Positions 1-11,406 are shown, counted from the first letter of the stretch. The stretch: DNA of 64,000 bases from VAZQ01 sp035693615 (GCA_035693615.1 DASSGH010000043.1:62001-126000), one strand, 5' to 3'. Program-made: numbers and translations. Notes: a model not told the origin generated them from the sequence alone.

Positions 1-1
1 C

Positions 2-262
2 ACCCCCGCCGCGCGCATGCCGCAGACCAAGCGCGAGGTCATCAAGGACCGTGCTCGCCGGCTGCGCGAAAAAGGGGATGGGGCGCTGCGCCGTCACCTC
101 GAGGCGCAAGTTGGCGCCCGCCGCCAGGTGTTGGTCGAATCTCCCGGGCTTGGCCGCACCGAGCATTTTACCCGGGCGCGCCTTGCGATGCCTAAGGAGC
201 CGGGAATGATTCTCGACGTGACCGTCGCCGGTCATGACGGGCGGCAACTCCTCACGGCGTAG
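2..262 (+). CDS. mtaB: tRNA N6-threonylcarbamoyladenosine methylthiotransferase MtaB, C-terminal end (partial)
   Basis: The reading frame is open from base 2 and gives the last ~86 residues of a protein whose start lies outside the window. The stretch TPAARMPQ followed by a basic helix (KDRARRLREKG) and a short beta-rich end with GRTEHFTRARL matches the C-terminal TRAM-like region of MtaB, which adds a methylthio group to t6A37 in tRNA using radical SAM chemistry. The catalytic iron-sulfur domain is not in the window. The nearby ftsY and ispZ/yciB genes fit the usual alphaproteobacterial order mtaB-ftsY-ispZ, although two other genes are placed between mtaB and ftsY here. The family call rests only on this tail. 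Confidence 0.8.
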   Translation, partial: TPAARMPQTKREVIKDRARRLREKGDGALRRHLEAQVGARRQVLVESPGLGRTEHFTRARLAMPKEPGMILDVTVAGHDGRQLLTA

Positions 263-316
263 GACGGGTGTGAGAGGAACGTGATACAGTCCGTCGGTTC
301 GTGCGGGAGCCCTGAC

Positions 317-943
317 ATGTCGGAATTTCGCGATCACATCGTCACCAGCATTGAGGCCCTCGGGCGCATCTATGGCGAGCCCTATGGTCCATCGATCGCC
401 AAGGAGACCGACCGCATCACCCCCCAGTACCGGGCGTTCATCGAGGCTGCGCCGTTCTTCGCCCTTGCTACCGCCGGCCCTGATGGGCTCGATTGCTCCC
501 CGCGTGGCGACGCACCGGGCTTCGTGCGCGTTCACGACGAGAAGACCCTGCTCGTTCCCGATCGGCGCGGCAACAACCGCATCGATAGCCTGCGCAACCT
601 TTTGCACGATCCGCGGGTTGCGCTCCTGTTCCTCATTCCTGGCTGCGGCGAGACCATCCGCGTCAACGGCCGCGCTGCAATCTCGACCGATCCGGCGCTG
701 GCGCAAAGCTTTCTCGTCGATGGCAAGAGTCCGCGCGCCGTGCTCGTCGTTGCCGTTGATCGCGTGTTCTATCAGTGTGCGAAGGCGATCGTGCGCTCCA
801 AGCTGTGGGATCCGTCCCGCCACATCGACCGCAAGAGTCTGCCGAGTAACGGCACGATCCTGGCCGAATTGACCGAGGGCCGACTCGGCGGCGAGGCGCA
901 CGACCGTGAGGCACCGGCGCGCCTGAAGGCGACGCTTTATTGA
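317..943 (+). CDS. PPOX-class FMN-dependent flavoprotein (pyridoxamine 5'-phosphate oxidase family)
   Basis: This gives a 208-residue protein of the split-barrel, FMN-binding pyridoxamine-phosphate-oxidase-like superfamily. The core FFALATAGPDGLDCSPRGDAPGFVRV followed by NNRIDSLRNLL and VALLFLIPG is the typical beta-strand pattern of the MSMEG_1061-like subgroup. The real substrate is unknown; these proteins often reduce F420-like, heme or flavin-linked substrates. I chose the ATG at 317 because GGGAG sits 7 nt upstream; an in-frame GTG at 281 would add 12 residues with a poor leader. It lies alone between mtaB and a divergent-facing pseudouridine synthase gene, with 24 nt to the latter's stop. 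Confidence 0.75.
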   Translation: MSEFRDHIVTSIEALGRIYGEPYGPSIAKETDRITPQYRAFIEAAPFFALATAGPDGLDCSPRGDAPGFVRVHDEKTLLVPDRRGNNRIDSLRNLLHDPRVALLFLIPGCGETIRVNGRAAISTDPALAQSFLVDGKSPRAVLVVAVDRVFYQCAKAIVRSKLWDPSRHIDRKSLPSNGTILAELTEGRLGGEAHDREAPARLKATLY

Positions 944-967
944 GCGGCATCTTCGTCCCGCGCAGAT

Positions 968-1684
968 TCATTCGGCTAACGACTCGCCCCGCCATCCGCA
1001 CGCGCGCAGCAACTGCTGCATGCGCGGCGGCACGGGTGCGGTAACGCGGATCGGCGCCCGGTTGTTGTAAAGCGGCACGACGATTTCGCGCGCGTGCAGA
1101 TGCAGTTCCGGTGTCTGCGTTCGCTGGGCGGCGCCATAGATGCTGTCGCCGATGATCGGCCATCCCATGGCCGCGCAATGCACGCGCAGCTGATGCGTGC
1201 GGCCGGTCACCGGCTCGAGCGCAAGCCAGGCGAGACGAGGCGAATTGCTGGCGGCGGCCTGCGTCTGTCCCATCACCTTCCACGTGGTCAGCGCCGGGCG
1301 GCCCGCGGGATCGTGCTTCATCCACCAGCCGCGCGTGGCGTCCTTGCGGCCCAGCGGAAGCTCGATGCGGCCCTCCTCCTGCCCCGGCTCGCCTGCGACC
1401 ACCGCCCAATAGGTTTTGCCGATCCGCCCACTCTTGAAAAGTCGGCCAAGCGCCGCCAGCGCCTTGCGATGGCGGCCGAGTACCAGGCAGCCGGATGTAT
1501 CGCGGTCGAGGCGATGGGCGAGCGCGGGTGGGCGCGGCAGCCCGAAGCGCAGCGCGTCGAAATAATCTTCGAGACTTTCGCCGCCCTTCGGTCCCTTATG
1601 GACGGCCAATCCCGCGGGCTTGTCGATCACCAGCATCAGGCCGTCGCGATAAACGAGCCGAGCCACTATCTCTTCAGCCGTCAT
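968..1684 (-). CDS. RluA-family pseudouridine synthase
   Basis: A 238-residue single-domain enzyme that isomerises uridine to pseudouridine in RNA. The signature HRLDRDTSG is at residues 57-65, with Asp62 the expected catalytic aspartate. LEPVTGRTHQLRVHCAAMGWPIIGD near residue 165 is the second family motif. There is no N-terminal S4 domain, so it resembles the short RluA/TruC-type enzymes rather than RluC or RluD; whether the target is rRNA or tRNA cannot be told. It is transcribed away from ftsY with about 64 nt between starts, so the two share a short divergent promoter region. Confidence 0.85.
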   Translation of the reverse strand: MTAEEIVARLVYRDGLMLVIDKPAGLAVHKGPKGGESLEDYFDALRFGLPRPPALAHRLDRDTSGCLVLGRHRKALAALGRLFKSGRIGKTYWAVVAGEPGQEEGRIELPLGRKDATRGWWMKHDPAGRPALTTWKVMGQTQAAASNSPRLAWLALEPVTGRTHQLRVHCAAMGWPIIGDSIYGAAQRTQTPELHLHAREIVVPLYNNRAPIRVTAPVPPRMQQLLRACGWRGESLAE

Positions 1685-1748
1685 GGTCGCTTACCAACTT
1701 TGAATGAAACCGCTATCACGATCGTGATGTCGAACGAACCGGAATGAT

Positions 1749-2684
1749 ATGAACGACGAGCCGGCAGAACAGAGAAGCTGGTGGCAGCGCCTCAGCGGCG
1801 GCCTCAAGCGTACCTCGGCGTCGATCGGCGGCGCCGTTGCGGATCTCGTCGTCAAGCGCAAACTCGATCAGGCGATGCTCGATGAAATCGAGGATGTGCT
1901 GATTCGTGCCGATCTCGGCGTCGATAGCGCCGCGAGGATCGCAGCCGCGGTGGGCGAAGGACGCTACGACAAGTCGATCACGGCCGATGAGGTCAAAGCA
2001 GTGGTCGCCGCCGAGGTCGAAAAGGTCCTGGCGCCGGTGGCCAAGCCGCTCGCGATGGGCGAAGCAAAGCCATTCGTCGTGCTCGTGGTAGGGGTGAACG
2101 GTTCGGGTAAGACTACGACCATCGGAAAGCTCGCGGCCAAGCTCCGCGCCGAAGGCCGTTCGGTGACGCTTGCCGCCGGCGACACGTTCCGCGCCGCCGC
2201 CATCGACCAGCTCAAGATCTGGGGCCGACGCAGCGGCGCCTCCGTCGTCGCGCGGTCGTCGGGCGCCGACGCCGCGGGCGTCGCCTTCGATGCGCTCACC
2301 GAGGCACGCGGCGAGAAGATCGACGTGCTGCTTGTCGACACCGCCGGACGCCTGCAGAACAAGGCGGTGCTGATGGAGGAGCTGCAGAAGATCGTGCGCG
2401 TGATGAAGAAGATCGATTCGAACGCGCCGCATGCGGTTTTGTTGGTGCTCGACGCGACGGTCGGGCAGAACGCACTCTCCCAGGTCGAGGTATTTCGCGA
2501 CATCGCCGGCGTGAGCGGACTTGCCATGACCAAGCTCGATGGGACGGCACGCGGCGGCATCCTGGTCGCGATCGCCGCGAAATTCGGCCTGCCGGTTCAC
2601 TTCATCGGCGTCGGGGAGGGCATCGACGATCTCGCGCCCTTCTCGGCCAAGGACTTCGCCCAGGCGATTGCCGGAATCGAATGA
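1749..2684 (+). CDS. ftsY: Signal recognition particle receptor FtsY
   Basis: FtsY is the membrane-associated SRP receptor GTPase that, with Ffh and 4.5S RNA, delivers ribosomes making membrane proteins to the translocon. The 311-residue protein has a short acidic N-terminus, the NG domain helical bundle, the P-loop GVNGSGKTT (about 115-123), DTFRAAA (145-151), DTAGR (197-201) and TKLD (261-264). The large acidic A-domain of the E. coli protein is missing, as is normal for alphaproteobacteria. It is followed 67 nt later by ispZ/yciB on the same strand, so the two probably share a transcript. Confidence 0.95.
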   Translation: MNDEPAEQRSWWQRLSGGLKRTSASIGGAVADLVVKRKLDQAMLDEIEDVLIRADLGVDSAARIAAAVGEGRYDKSITADEVKAVVAAEVEKVLAPVAKPLAMGEAKPFVVLVVGVNGSGKTTTIGKLAAKLRAEGRSVTLAAGDTFRAAAIDQLKIWGRRSGASVVARSSGADAAGVAFDALTEARGEKIDVLLVDTAGRLQNKAVLMEELQKIVRVMKKIDSNAPHAVLLVLDATVGQNALSQVEVFRDIAGVSGLAMTKLDGTARGGILVAIAAKFGLPVHFIGVGEGIDDLAPFSAKDFAQAIAGIE

Positions 2685-2751
2685 AAATCATCTCTTCCCG
2701 GGACGCGAAGCCCGATGGCAATTGCGCTGCGGCCACGCTAGATGAGCGGCG

Positions 2752-3390
2752 ATGAAAGCAAAAAAGCCGCAGCTCAACCCTGTGCTCAAACTCGGGCTCG
2801 ATCTCGGGCCGTTGCTGCTGTTCTTTCTTGCGAATTCGCGCCCGGCGCTGTTTCTGCCGCTGGTGTCGCCCATCCTCCCTACGGACATCGGGCCCGACGG
2901 GCGCGTTGGCATCTTCGTCGCCACCGCCGTTTTCATGGTCGCCGTGGTGCTCGCGCTGGGCGTGTCGTACGCGCTGACGCGGCACCTACCCGCGATGCCG
3001 CTCATCACCGCGGCGATAGTGCTGGTGTTCGGCTCGCTCACGCTCCTGCTGCATGACGAGCACTTCATCAAAGTCAAACCCACCCTCATCTATGTGTTGT
3101 TCGGCGTCGTGCTGCTCAGCGGGCTGGCCCTCGGCAAGCCGCTCCTCGGGATGGTGTTCGATTCCGTGTTCCATCTCACCGAGGAGGGTTGGCGCAAGCT
3201 GACGCTGCGCTGGGCGCTGTTCTTCTTCGCGCTCGCGATACTCAACGAAATCGTCTGGCGCTCGCAATCGACGGACGTGTGGGTGAACTTCAAGGTGTTC
3301 GGCGTGGTGCCGCTGACGTTCGTGTTCGCAGCCTTGCAATATCCGCTATTGGCGAAATACGCCGCGCCGGAGAAGACGGAGGAGCGATGA
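2752..3390 (+). CDS. ispZ: Inner membrane septation protein A (IspZ/YciB)
   Basis: A 212-residue polytopic inner-membrane protein of the YciB/IspZ family, needed for normal septation and cell-envelope maintenance in several proteobacteria; its biochemical activity is not settled. The family N-terminus (KLGLDLGPLLLFFLANSRP) is clear, five or so hydrophobic segments follow, and the conserved GWRKLTLRWALFFFALAILNE is near residue 145-165. It ends exactly where the stop codon of the convergent ccmG gene begins (3391), so the two genes abut tail to tail with no spacer for a separate terminator. Confidence 0.9.
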   Translation: MKAKKPQLNPVLKLGLDLGPLLLFFLANSRPALFLPLVSPILPTDIGPDGRVGIFVATAVFMVAVVLALGVSYALTRHLPAMPLITAAIVLVFGSLTLLLHDEHFIKVKPTLIYVLFGVVLLSGLALGKPLLGMVFDSVFHLTEEGWRKLTLRWALFFFALAILNEIVWRSQSTDVWVNFKVFGVVPLTFVFAALQYPLLAKYAAPEKTEER

Positions 3391-3987
3391 TCATGGACCG
3401 GCGAGCGCCTTCTCGATGGCGGGCTTCACGGCCGATTCGAGATTGTCAGGCGTGAGCGGCCCGATCAGCTTGTAGGTGATGCGGCCGTCGCGATCGACGA
3501 CGAAGGTCTCGGGCACCCCATACACTCCCCATTCGATGGCGGCGCGGCCGTTGCCGTCCACACCGTTGGCGGCAAACGGGTTGCCGTAGCGGCCGAGGAA
3601 TCGCCGCGCGTTATCGGGCTGGTCCTTGTAATTCATGCCGACGACGCGCAGGCGCGAATCCGCCGCGAGCGTCATGAGCAATCCCGCCTCCTCGCGGCAG
3701 GGCACGCACCATGACGCCCACACATTGAGTACCGTCACTTGGCCCCGGAAATCCGCGCTGTCTAGGCCGGGTACCGCCTTGCCGTCGCGCTCGAGGCCGG
3801 CGAGCGGCGGCAGTTCGGTGCGGGGGGCAGCATGTCCGATCAAGGCTGAGGGGATGCGCGAAGGATCACCGGCCCCAAGTCGCAGCACGAAGAGCGCAGC
3901 AAGCGCGAGGAAGGCGAGGAGGGGGATGAGCACGAGCATCCGGACTCGCCACGCCCGCGCATTCATGCCGGCCACGCTTTTGTCCAT
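3391..3987 (-). CDS. ccmG: Thiol:disulfide interchange protein CcmG/DsbE
   Basis: A 198-residue membrane-anchored periplasmic thioredoxin that keeps apocytochrome c or its chaperone reduced for heme attachment. An N-terminal hydrophobic anchor spans about residues 16-35; the thioredoxin active site is WCVPC with Cys94 and Cys97; GVPETFVVDRDG carries the cis-proline. It is the last gene of the minus-strand ccmABCDG block, starting 4 nt after the ccmD stop, so translation is probably coupled. An alternative start at Met8 (3966) would still keep the anchor. Confidence 0.9.
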   Translation of the reverse strand: MDKSVAGMNARAWRVRMLVLIPLLAFLALAALFVLRLGAGDPSRIPSALIGHAAPRTELPPLAGLERDGKAVPGLDSADFRGQVTVLNVWASWCVPCREEAGLLMTLAADSRLRVVGMNYKDQPDNARRFLGRYGNPFAANGVDGNGRAAIEWGVYGVPETFVVDRDGRITYKLIGPLTPDNLESAVKPAIEKALAGP

Positions 3988-3991
3988 TACT

Positions 3992-4177
3992 TCACCACTT
4001 GTCCGCGTCGGCGCGTGTGGAGCGCCGGCTAATGCCCTGCGCGTCGAAGTCGTCGAGGATGCGGCTCAAACGTCGGCGATCGAGCACGATCCATCCGATC
4101 AATCCAGCAACGATTGCGATCGCGGCGACATAGGCAGTGACAATGAACGCGGCATGCGGACCCAGGTTCATTATCAC
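3992..4177 (-). CDS. ccmD: Heme exporter small subunit CcmD
   Basis: A 61-residue protein with one membrane segment (about residues 9-30) followed by a basic RRRLSRIL and a polar tail, the standard layout of CcmD. CcmD stabilises the CcmABC complex and is needed for release of heme-loaded CcmE. It overlaps the ccmC stop by 4 nt (ATGA arrangement) and is followed 4 nt later by ccmG. A second Met at residue 3 is an equally good start. No ccmE gene is visible beside the block; in this group it normally sits elsewhere with ccmFH. Confidence 0.85.
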   Translation of the reverse strand: MIMNLGPHAAFIVTAYVAAIAIVAGLIGWIVLDRRRLSRILDDFDAQGISRRSTRADADKW

Positions 4178-4908
4178 GGTCCCATCCGGGCGCCCGCCTG
4201 CAGCATCATCAGGGTGCGCACGCGCCGGCGCATAATCTCATTGCGCATGGCGGCCACATGCAGCGCCACGAACAATAACGTGAAGGCAACAGCCATGACG
4301 ATGAGCGGCGCGAGAATCGCGGGATGAATCGTCGATCCGCCGAGGCGGAGCACGGACGCAGGCTGGTGCAATGTGTTCCACCAATCCACCGAGAATTTGA
4401 TGATCGGGATATTGATGGCGCCGACGAGTGTCAGGACCGCGGCCGCGCGTGCCGCCTGTGCCGGGTCGTCCATCGTGCGCCACAAGGCGATGACGCCGAG
4501 ATACATCAGGAATAGCACCAGCACCGAGGTCAAGCGGGCATCCCAGACCCAGTAGGTTCCCCACATCGGTCGGCCCCAGAGCGAGCCGGTGACGAGACAC
4601 ATCAGCGTGAAGGCTGCCCCGATCGGTGCCGCGGCCTTGGCAGCGACATCGGCAAGAGGATGGCGCCAGACCAACGTGCCTAGTGCAGCCGCGCTCATTA
4701 CGATCCAGGCAAAAACACCGAGCCACGCGGCCGGCACGTGGATGAACATGATCTTCACGGTCGCGCCCTGCTGATAGTCGTCGGGCGCGAAGTAGACCTC
4801 AGTGATGCCGATGGCAAAGGCCAGAACAGTTGCCGCCGCGAGCCACGGTAATACGCGCGCGGTGAGAGCGAGGAAACGGGACGGATTGGCGAGGTCGATC
4901 AGGCTCAT
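4174..4908 (-). CDS. ccmC: Heme exporter protein CcmC
   Basis: A 244-residue inner-membrane protein that loads heme onto CcmE during cytochrome c maturation. Six hydrophobic segments are visible; the heme-handling tryptophan-rich loop WGTYWVWD is at 116-123, His57 in FIHVPAAW and the later histidine in NTLHQP are the expected axial ligands. I chose the ATG at 4908 because it gives the family-standard N-terminus; the frame stays open far upstream across ccmB, but that part is only reverse-frame coding noise. An 86-nt gap separates it from ccmB, the only real gap in the block. Confidence 0.9.
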   Translation of the reverse strand: MSLIDLANPSRFLALTARVLPWLAAATVLAFAIGITEVYFAPDDYQQGATVKIMFIHVPAAWLGVFAWIVMSAAALGTLVWRHPLADVAAKAAAPIGAAFTLMCLVTGSLWGRPMWGTYWVWDARLTSVLVLFLMYLGVIALWRTMDDPAQAARAAAVLTLVGAINIPIIKFSVDWWNTLHQPASVLRLGGSTIHPAILAPLIVMAVAFTLLFVALHVAAMRNEIMRRRVRTLMMLQAGARMGP

Positions 4909-4994
4909 CGTAGTATTCCTAACCGTGATTTGCGCATGGCGGCGATTTGGCGAGGGCGCCGCCGTGCCGCTCTCATGTCGTGCAACTTCCGCCT

Positions 4995-5663
4995 TCATTC
5001 CAACCCCTGCCGTAGCGCGACTGCGGCGGCGATGGGGCCGATCACGAGGCTTATCAGCGTGAGCGCGCACAGGATACCGAAAGGTGCGCCGAACGGGACT
5101 GGCCCGGCGATCGCCGCGTTCGAGGCGGCGACGCCGAAGATCAACACGGGAATTGTCAGCGGGAGAACCAGGATGGCGAGCAGGAGACCACCGCGCCGCA
5201 ATGGCACGGTGAGCGCCGCGCCAATGAGGCCAATGAAAGTCAGCCCCGGCGTGCCGGCCAGCAATGTGAGCGCAACCGCGCCGCTCGCCTTCGCCTCGAG
5301 GTTGAGCAGGAGGCCGAGCAGCGGCGAAGACAAGACGAGGGGCAGCCCCGTGGTGAGCCAATGCGCGAGCGCTTTGACGGCCACTGCGAGCTCGAGCGGC
5401 ACCCGCGCTGTGAGAATCAGGTCGAGCGAGCCGTCCTCGTGATCCGTTGCAAGCAGCCGGTCCAGGGCAAGAAGACTCGCGAGCAGCGCCCCGAGCCAAA
5501 GGATCGCGGGTCCCATGCGTGCCAGCAGGCCGAGATCGGGGCCAATGGCGAATGGCATTAGCGTCACAACAACGAGAAAGAACAGCACACCGATCAGTGC
5601 GCCGCCCCCGACGCGCACGGCGAGCCGCAGATCGCGGACGAATAGCGCGCAGAGCGCGGTCAT
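4995..5663 (-). CDS. ccmB: Heme exporter permease CcmB
   Basis: A 222-residue membrane subunit of the CcmAB ABC transporter. The N-terminal ALFVRDLRLAVR, the block LLATDHEDGSLDLIL (about 70-85) and six hydrophobic stretches are typical of CcmB. It works with CcmA and CcmC at the inner membrane to free holo-CcmE, rather than acting as a simple heme pump. Its start overlaps the ccmA stop by 4 nt, indicating translational coupling. Confidence 0.9.
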   Translation of the reverse strand: MTALCALFVRDLRLAVRVGGGALIGVLFFLVVVTLMPFAIGPDLGLLARMGPAILWLGALLASLLALDRLLATDHEDGSLDLILTARVPLELAVAVKALAHWLTTGLPLVLSSPLLGLLLNLEAKASGAVALTLLAGTPGLTFIGLIGAALTVPLRRGGLLLAILVLPLTIPVLIFGVAASNAAIAGPVPFGAPFGILCALTLISLVIGPIAAAVALRQGLE

Positions 5664-6286
5664 GGCGGCTGCGTCCGTTGTTTTGGCTGCTGCCCGAGGC
5701 GTAGTTCCTTCACCCCCTCGAGCCCAATCGGGCCATGGCTAGCCACGAGAATGAGCCCGCGGCCGGCCAGATGGGCGCGCATGAGGTCGGCCAGCATGGT
5801 TTGCGCCGCGGCATCAAGCGTGGAGGTTGGCTCGTCGAGTAACCAGATCGGCCGCTCGACCGCGATCAACCGCGCAACGGCGAGGCGGCGGCGTTGTCCG
5901 GCGGAAAGATAGATCGCGGGTAATGGCGCGAGCCCGCCGAGCCCGACGGCGGCAAGCGCGACCTCGCTCTTTTCGACGCCGCCTCCCAGAAGCGCCGCCC
6001 AGAAAGCGAGATTTTCTCGCACCGACAGCGACGGCTTCAGCGCGTCCTGGTGGCCGAGGTAATGGACATGCTCACTGATGCTCAGCTCCGGATCACCGTC
6101 CTCGAGCTCGAGCTGACCTTGCCGCGGCCGCACCAGGCCCGCCACCATGCGCAGCAGAGAGGATTTGCCTGCCCCATTGGGCCCCGTCACCACGAGCGCT
6201 TCGCCGGCCTCGACAATAAAGGCGAGGCCACGGAAGACCTCGCGGCCCCCTCTGACGCAAGCGAGATCGGACCCTCGGAGCCGCAT
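5660..6286 (-). CDS. ccmA: Heme exporter ATP-binding protein CcmA
   Basis: A 208-residue ABC ATPase. Walker A is GPNGAGKSS (about 35-43), the signature reads LSAGQRRR (near 127-134), Walker B is IWLLDEPTSTLD, and the switch histidine is in VASHG. The LSAGQ signature instead of LSGGQ is typical of CcmA. It is the first gene of the minus-strand ccmABCDG block, so the promoter should lie in the 288-nt gap shared with the divergent acnA gene. Confidence 0.92.
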   Translation of the reverse strand: MRLRGSDLACVRGGREVFRGLAFIVEAGEALVVTGPNGAGKSSLLRMVAGLVRPRQGQLELEDGDPELSISEHVHYLGHQDALKPSLSVRENLAFWAALLGGGVEKSEVALAAVGLGGLAPLPAIYLSAGQRRRLAVARLIAVERPIWLLDEPTSTLDAAAQTMLADLMRAHLAGRGLILVASHGPIGLEGVKELRLGQQPKQRTQPP

Positions 6287-6574
6287 CAGTGGCTGCCCCC
6301 CGTCGCCCTGCCCCTAAGGGAGGTGCTTGTCGCGAAGCTTGCGGTGCTCGCGCTCCCATGGGCCCGCATGGGAGGCGGAAAAAACCCTGATTCTATGCCC
6401 ATGTCTTTGGCGCGCGTCGATTTTCTGGAATGGTGCAAAAAAAGACCCTATAAGCCATCGTCCCGCGCCGCCTATCAACCCGCGCGGGACTCGCGACCGG
6501 TGACGAGGCAAGCGCTTCCGGTAGTTTCCTACCGTCGAGCCGCTTCTCTCCCGGTTGGATGGGACCCGATCGCA
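6287..6574. promoter_or_regulatory. Divergent ccmA/acnA intergenic region with a perfect 8-bp inverted repeat
   Basis: This 288-nt gap must hold the promoters of ccmA (leftward) and acnA (rightward). An inverted repeat with arms CTCCCATG (6353-6360) and CATGGGAG (6367-6374) and a 6-nt centre is followed by an A-run (GGAAAAAA). On either strand the A/T run is on the wrong side for a good terminator, so an operator is more likely. I could not fix convincing -35/-10 boxes. Confidence 0.45.
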
Positions 6575-9352
<2,778 letters not shown>

Positions 9353-9463
9353 AGGCGCCGTCTGGGCTCACCTCGAATTGAGTAGCGGGTGATCGCCCGC
9401 CTGCCTAAGAGTCCGTAGGCAAGGGGCAAAACGGACCCGCCTACGCGGTGAGGACAGAAATCC

Positions 9464-10198
9464 ATGATACGTCGTTGCCTCGCCTACGCGGCGGTCGTCA
9501 TTTGTTCTCCCCTCCCGCTGCAGCCCGCCCACGCCGAGCCCCGCGCCGTGATTGAGTTGTTCACGAGCCAAGGCTGCTCGTCCTGCCCGCCGGCCGACCA
9601 GTTGCTCGGCGAGCTGACGAATGACTCCTCACTGGTCGCGGTCAGCGTGCCGGTCGACTACTGGGACTATCTCGGCTGGAAGGACACGCTGGCGGATCCT
9701 CACAACACTGCGAGGCAAAAGGCCTACGCCCATGCGCGCGGCGACGGTCAGGTCTACACCCCGCAAGTGGTGGTGAATGGAACCCTGCATGCCCTCGGCA
9801 GCGACAAGGCGGCGATCGAGGTAGCCATTGCCGCAAGCCGGAAGAAGGGCGCGATGTCAGTGCTGCCGACGCTTACGGTCGGCGACGGGCGGCTCAATAT
9901 CACGGTACCGGACCTCGTCGATGGTCAGGCGGGCGGGGAAGTCTGGCTCGTCGGCGTCATGAAGGCCGCCACCATCGCGATCGCGCGCGGCGAGAATAAA
10001 GGTCGCACGATTACGTACCACAACGTTGCGCGTCGCTGGATCAAGCTCGGCGATTGGACCGGGAAAGCCAATTCGTGGAGCATCCCGGTGCAGACGCTCA
10101 AAGCGGCGAATGTCGACGAAGCTGCCGTCCTGGTGCAGAGCGGCACGACGGAAAAGCCCAAAACCATCCTGGGCGCTACCCTGGCCGGGATTCGGTAA
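9464..10198 (+). CDS. DUF1223 secreted thioredoxin-like protein
   Basis: A 244-residue protein with a Sec signal peptide ending near AHA-EPR (residues 22-25) and a DUF1223 thioredoxin-like fold. VIELFTSQGCSSCPPAD carries a CxxC pair (Cys38, Cys41), then SVPVDYWDYLGWKDTLADP and VYTPQVVVNG. The role is not known; the fold and the exported CxxC suggest periplasmic thiol redox work. The 110 nt before it contain several short inverted repeats but no clear terminator for acnA. The next gene (DUF2794) follows 163 nt later on the same strand. Confidence 0.8.
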   Translation: MIRRCLAYAAVVICSPLPLQPAHAEPRAVIELFTSQGCSSCPPADQLLGELTNDSSLVAVSVPVDYWDYLGWKDTLADPHNTARQKAYAHARGDGQVYTPQVVVNGTLHALGSDKAAIEVAIAASRKKGAMSVLPTLTVGDGRLNITVPDLVDGQAGGEVWLVGVMKAATIAIARGENKGRTITYHNVARRWIKLGDWTGKANSWSIPVQTLKAANVDEAAVLVQSGTTEKPKTILGATLAGIR

Positions 10199-10361
10199 AT
10201 CCCCCAGCGACAAGCAAACGCGGCGCAATGGCTTGTGGCCGGCGCTCAGCGTTATGATTCCGTTCAGGAATCCCGTGATGCTCGCAGCGACATTCATTCC
10301 CTCTTGCCGATAGGTGCGTCCGGCGTAATCATTGCGCTCGATCTAGAAATGGAGGCGCCGG

Positions 10362-10736
10362 ATGAGCTACGGCGATACCGAGCCGAGCGAATTCCATGGG
10401 GGCGAGGCCCCCGCTGCTTCGTTCCTCGCCCCCGCCAGCCGAGTGACCTTCGACCGGCGCGAGCTCAACCGCATTTTAGGCCTGTATGGCCGCAAAGTTG
10501 CCGCCGGCGAATGGCGCGACTACGCAATCGACTTCCTGAAGGACCGCGCAGTGTTTTCCGTCTTCCGCCGTGCGTCGGAAGTGCCGGTTTACCGCATCGA
10601 GAAAAGTCCGAAGCTTGCGCGCCGGCAGGGCGCCTATAGCGTGATCTCGGCGACCGGTCTGATCGTCCGCCGCGGCCACGAGCTCGACGGCGTGCTGCGG
10701 GCGATCGATCGATCACTCAGCGTGGTGGCGTCCTGA
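10362..10736 (+). CDS. DUF2794 domain protein
   Basis: A 124-residue soluble protein of the alphaproteobacterial DUF2794 family: VTFDRRELNRILGLYGRKVAAGEWRDYAIDFLKD, then VFRRASEVPVYRIEKSPKLARRQGAYSVIS. Function unknown. A GGAGG-like sequence (ATGGAGGCGCCGG) precedes the ATG. It ends 13 nt from the stop of the convergent GNAT gene. Conservation next to acnA in related genomes is the main support that it is a real gene. Confidence 0.8.
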   Translation: MSYGDTEPSEFHGGEAPAASFLAPASRVTFDRRELNRILGLYGRKVAAGEWRDYAIDFLKDRAVFSVFRRASEVPVYRIEKSPKLARRQGAYSVISATGLIVRRGHELDGVLRAIDRSLSVVAS

Positions 10737-10749
10737 CTGCGGCGCAGAA

Positions 10750-11274
10750 TCACGGCGCCGTCGTCGCGCCGGTCCCGAGCGGTCGCTGCATCAAAACGCT
10801 GTCGAGCCAACGGCCGAACTTGAAACCGACGTCGTCGAAGGTGCCGACCAAGCGGAAGCCGGCGGCGCGATGCAGCTCGATCGAGCCGACGTTAGCGGAA
10901 TCCCCGATGACCGCGATCATTTGCCGAAATCCGCCGTGTTCAGCCTCGGCGATCAGCCGGTCGAGGAGTGCGCGGCCGATCCCGCGGCGCTGCGCTGCCG
11001 GGGCGACGTAGATCGAGTCCTCGACAGTCCAGCGATAGGCCGGACGCGCGCGGTAGGGGCCTGCATAGGCATAGCCCATGATCTCGCCCTCAAGCTGCGC
11101 CACCAGGTAGGGATAGCCGCCGCGGCGAAGCGCCTCATACCGGCTCGACATTTCGCGCTCGCTCGGCGGCTCGAGCTCGAAAGATGCGGTGCCGTGCCGC
11201 ACCGCGTGGTCGTATATGCCGGTGATCGCTGCGAGGTCGCGCGCTTCGGCGATGCGGATCGGGATGGAGATCAT
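10750..11274 (-). CDS. GNAT-family N-acetyltransferase, phosphinothricin-acetyltransferase-like
   Basis: A 174-residue acetyltransferase using acetyl-CoA. The N-terminal IRIAEARDLAAITGIYDHAVRHGTASFELEPP is the hallmark of the PAT/Bar-like group, EDSIYVAPAAQRRGIGRALLDRLIAEAE holds the CoA pyrophosphate loop (QRRGIG), and GFRLVGTFDDVGFKFGRWLD is the usual end. Chromosomal members often acetylate methionine sulfone/sulfoximine or other amino-acid analogues, so resistance to phosphinothricin cannot be assumed. It is convergent with the DUF2794 gene. Confidence 0.85.
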   Translation of the reverse strand: MISIPIRIAEARDLAAITGIYDHAVRHGTASFELEPPSEREMSSRYEALRRGGYPYLVAQLEGEIMGYAYAGPYRARPAYRWTVEDSIYVAPAAQRRGIGRALLDRLIAEAEHGGFRQMIAVIGDSANVGSIELHRAAGFRLVGTFDDVGFKFGRWLDSVLMQRPLGTGATTAP

Positions 11275-11349
11275 GACGACGGCGGCGGCGGACGTTGCCG
11301 ATGATATCCTCTCCGCCGCGTGCTGTCCGGCTCTGCCGGTGCAAACGCG

Positions 11350-11380
11350 ACGGCGCCCCGGCTCATCGCCGGGGCGCCGT
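11350..11380. terminator. 13-bp perfect GC-rich hairpin after the Bax-inhibitor-like gene
   Basis: Arms ACGGCGCCCCGGC (11350-11362) and GCCGGGGCGCCGT (11368-11380) pair perfectly around a 5-nt loop. It lies 26 nt beyond the stop of the minus-strand Bax-inhibitor-like gene and before the GNAT start. On the minus strand only a short TTT follows, so it is a weak-tailed intrinsic terminator or a processing/stability hairpin. Confidence 0.6.
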
Positions 11381-11406
11381 GCAGGTAAAATCGCTGTCGT
11401 AACCGC

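Noticed and set aside
6050..6574. N-terminal extension of aconitase by 175 residues
   Set aside because: It runs through the ccmA gene and promoter region and has no aconitase-like sequence; ATG 6575 fits the family start.
10750..11274. Phosphinothricin resistance gene
   Set aside because: Chromosomal GNAT proteins of this subgroup usually have other substrates; sequence alone does not show herbicide or antibiotic resistance.
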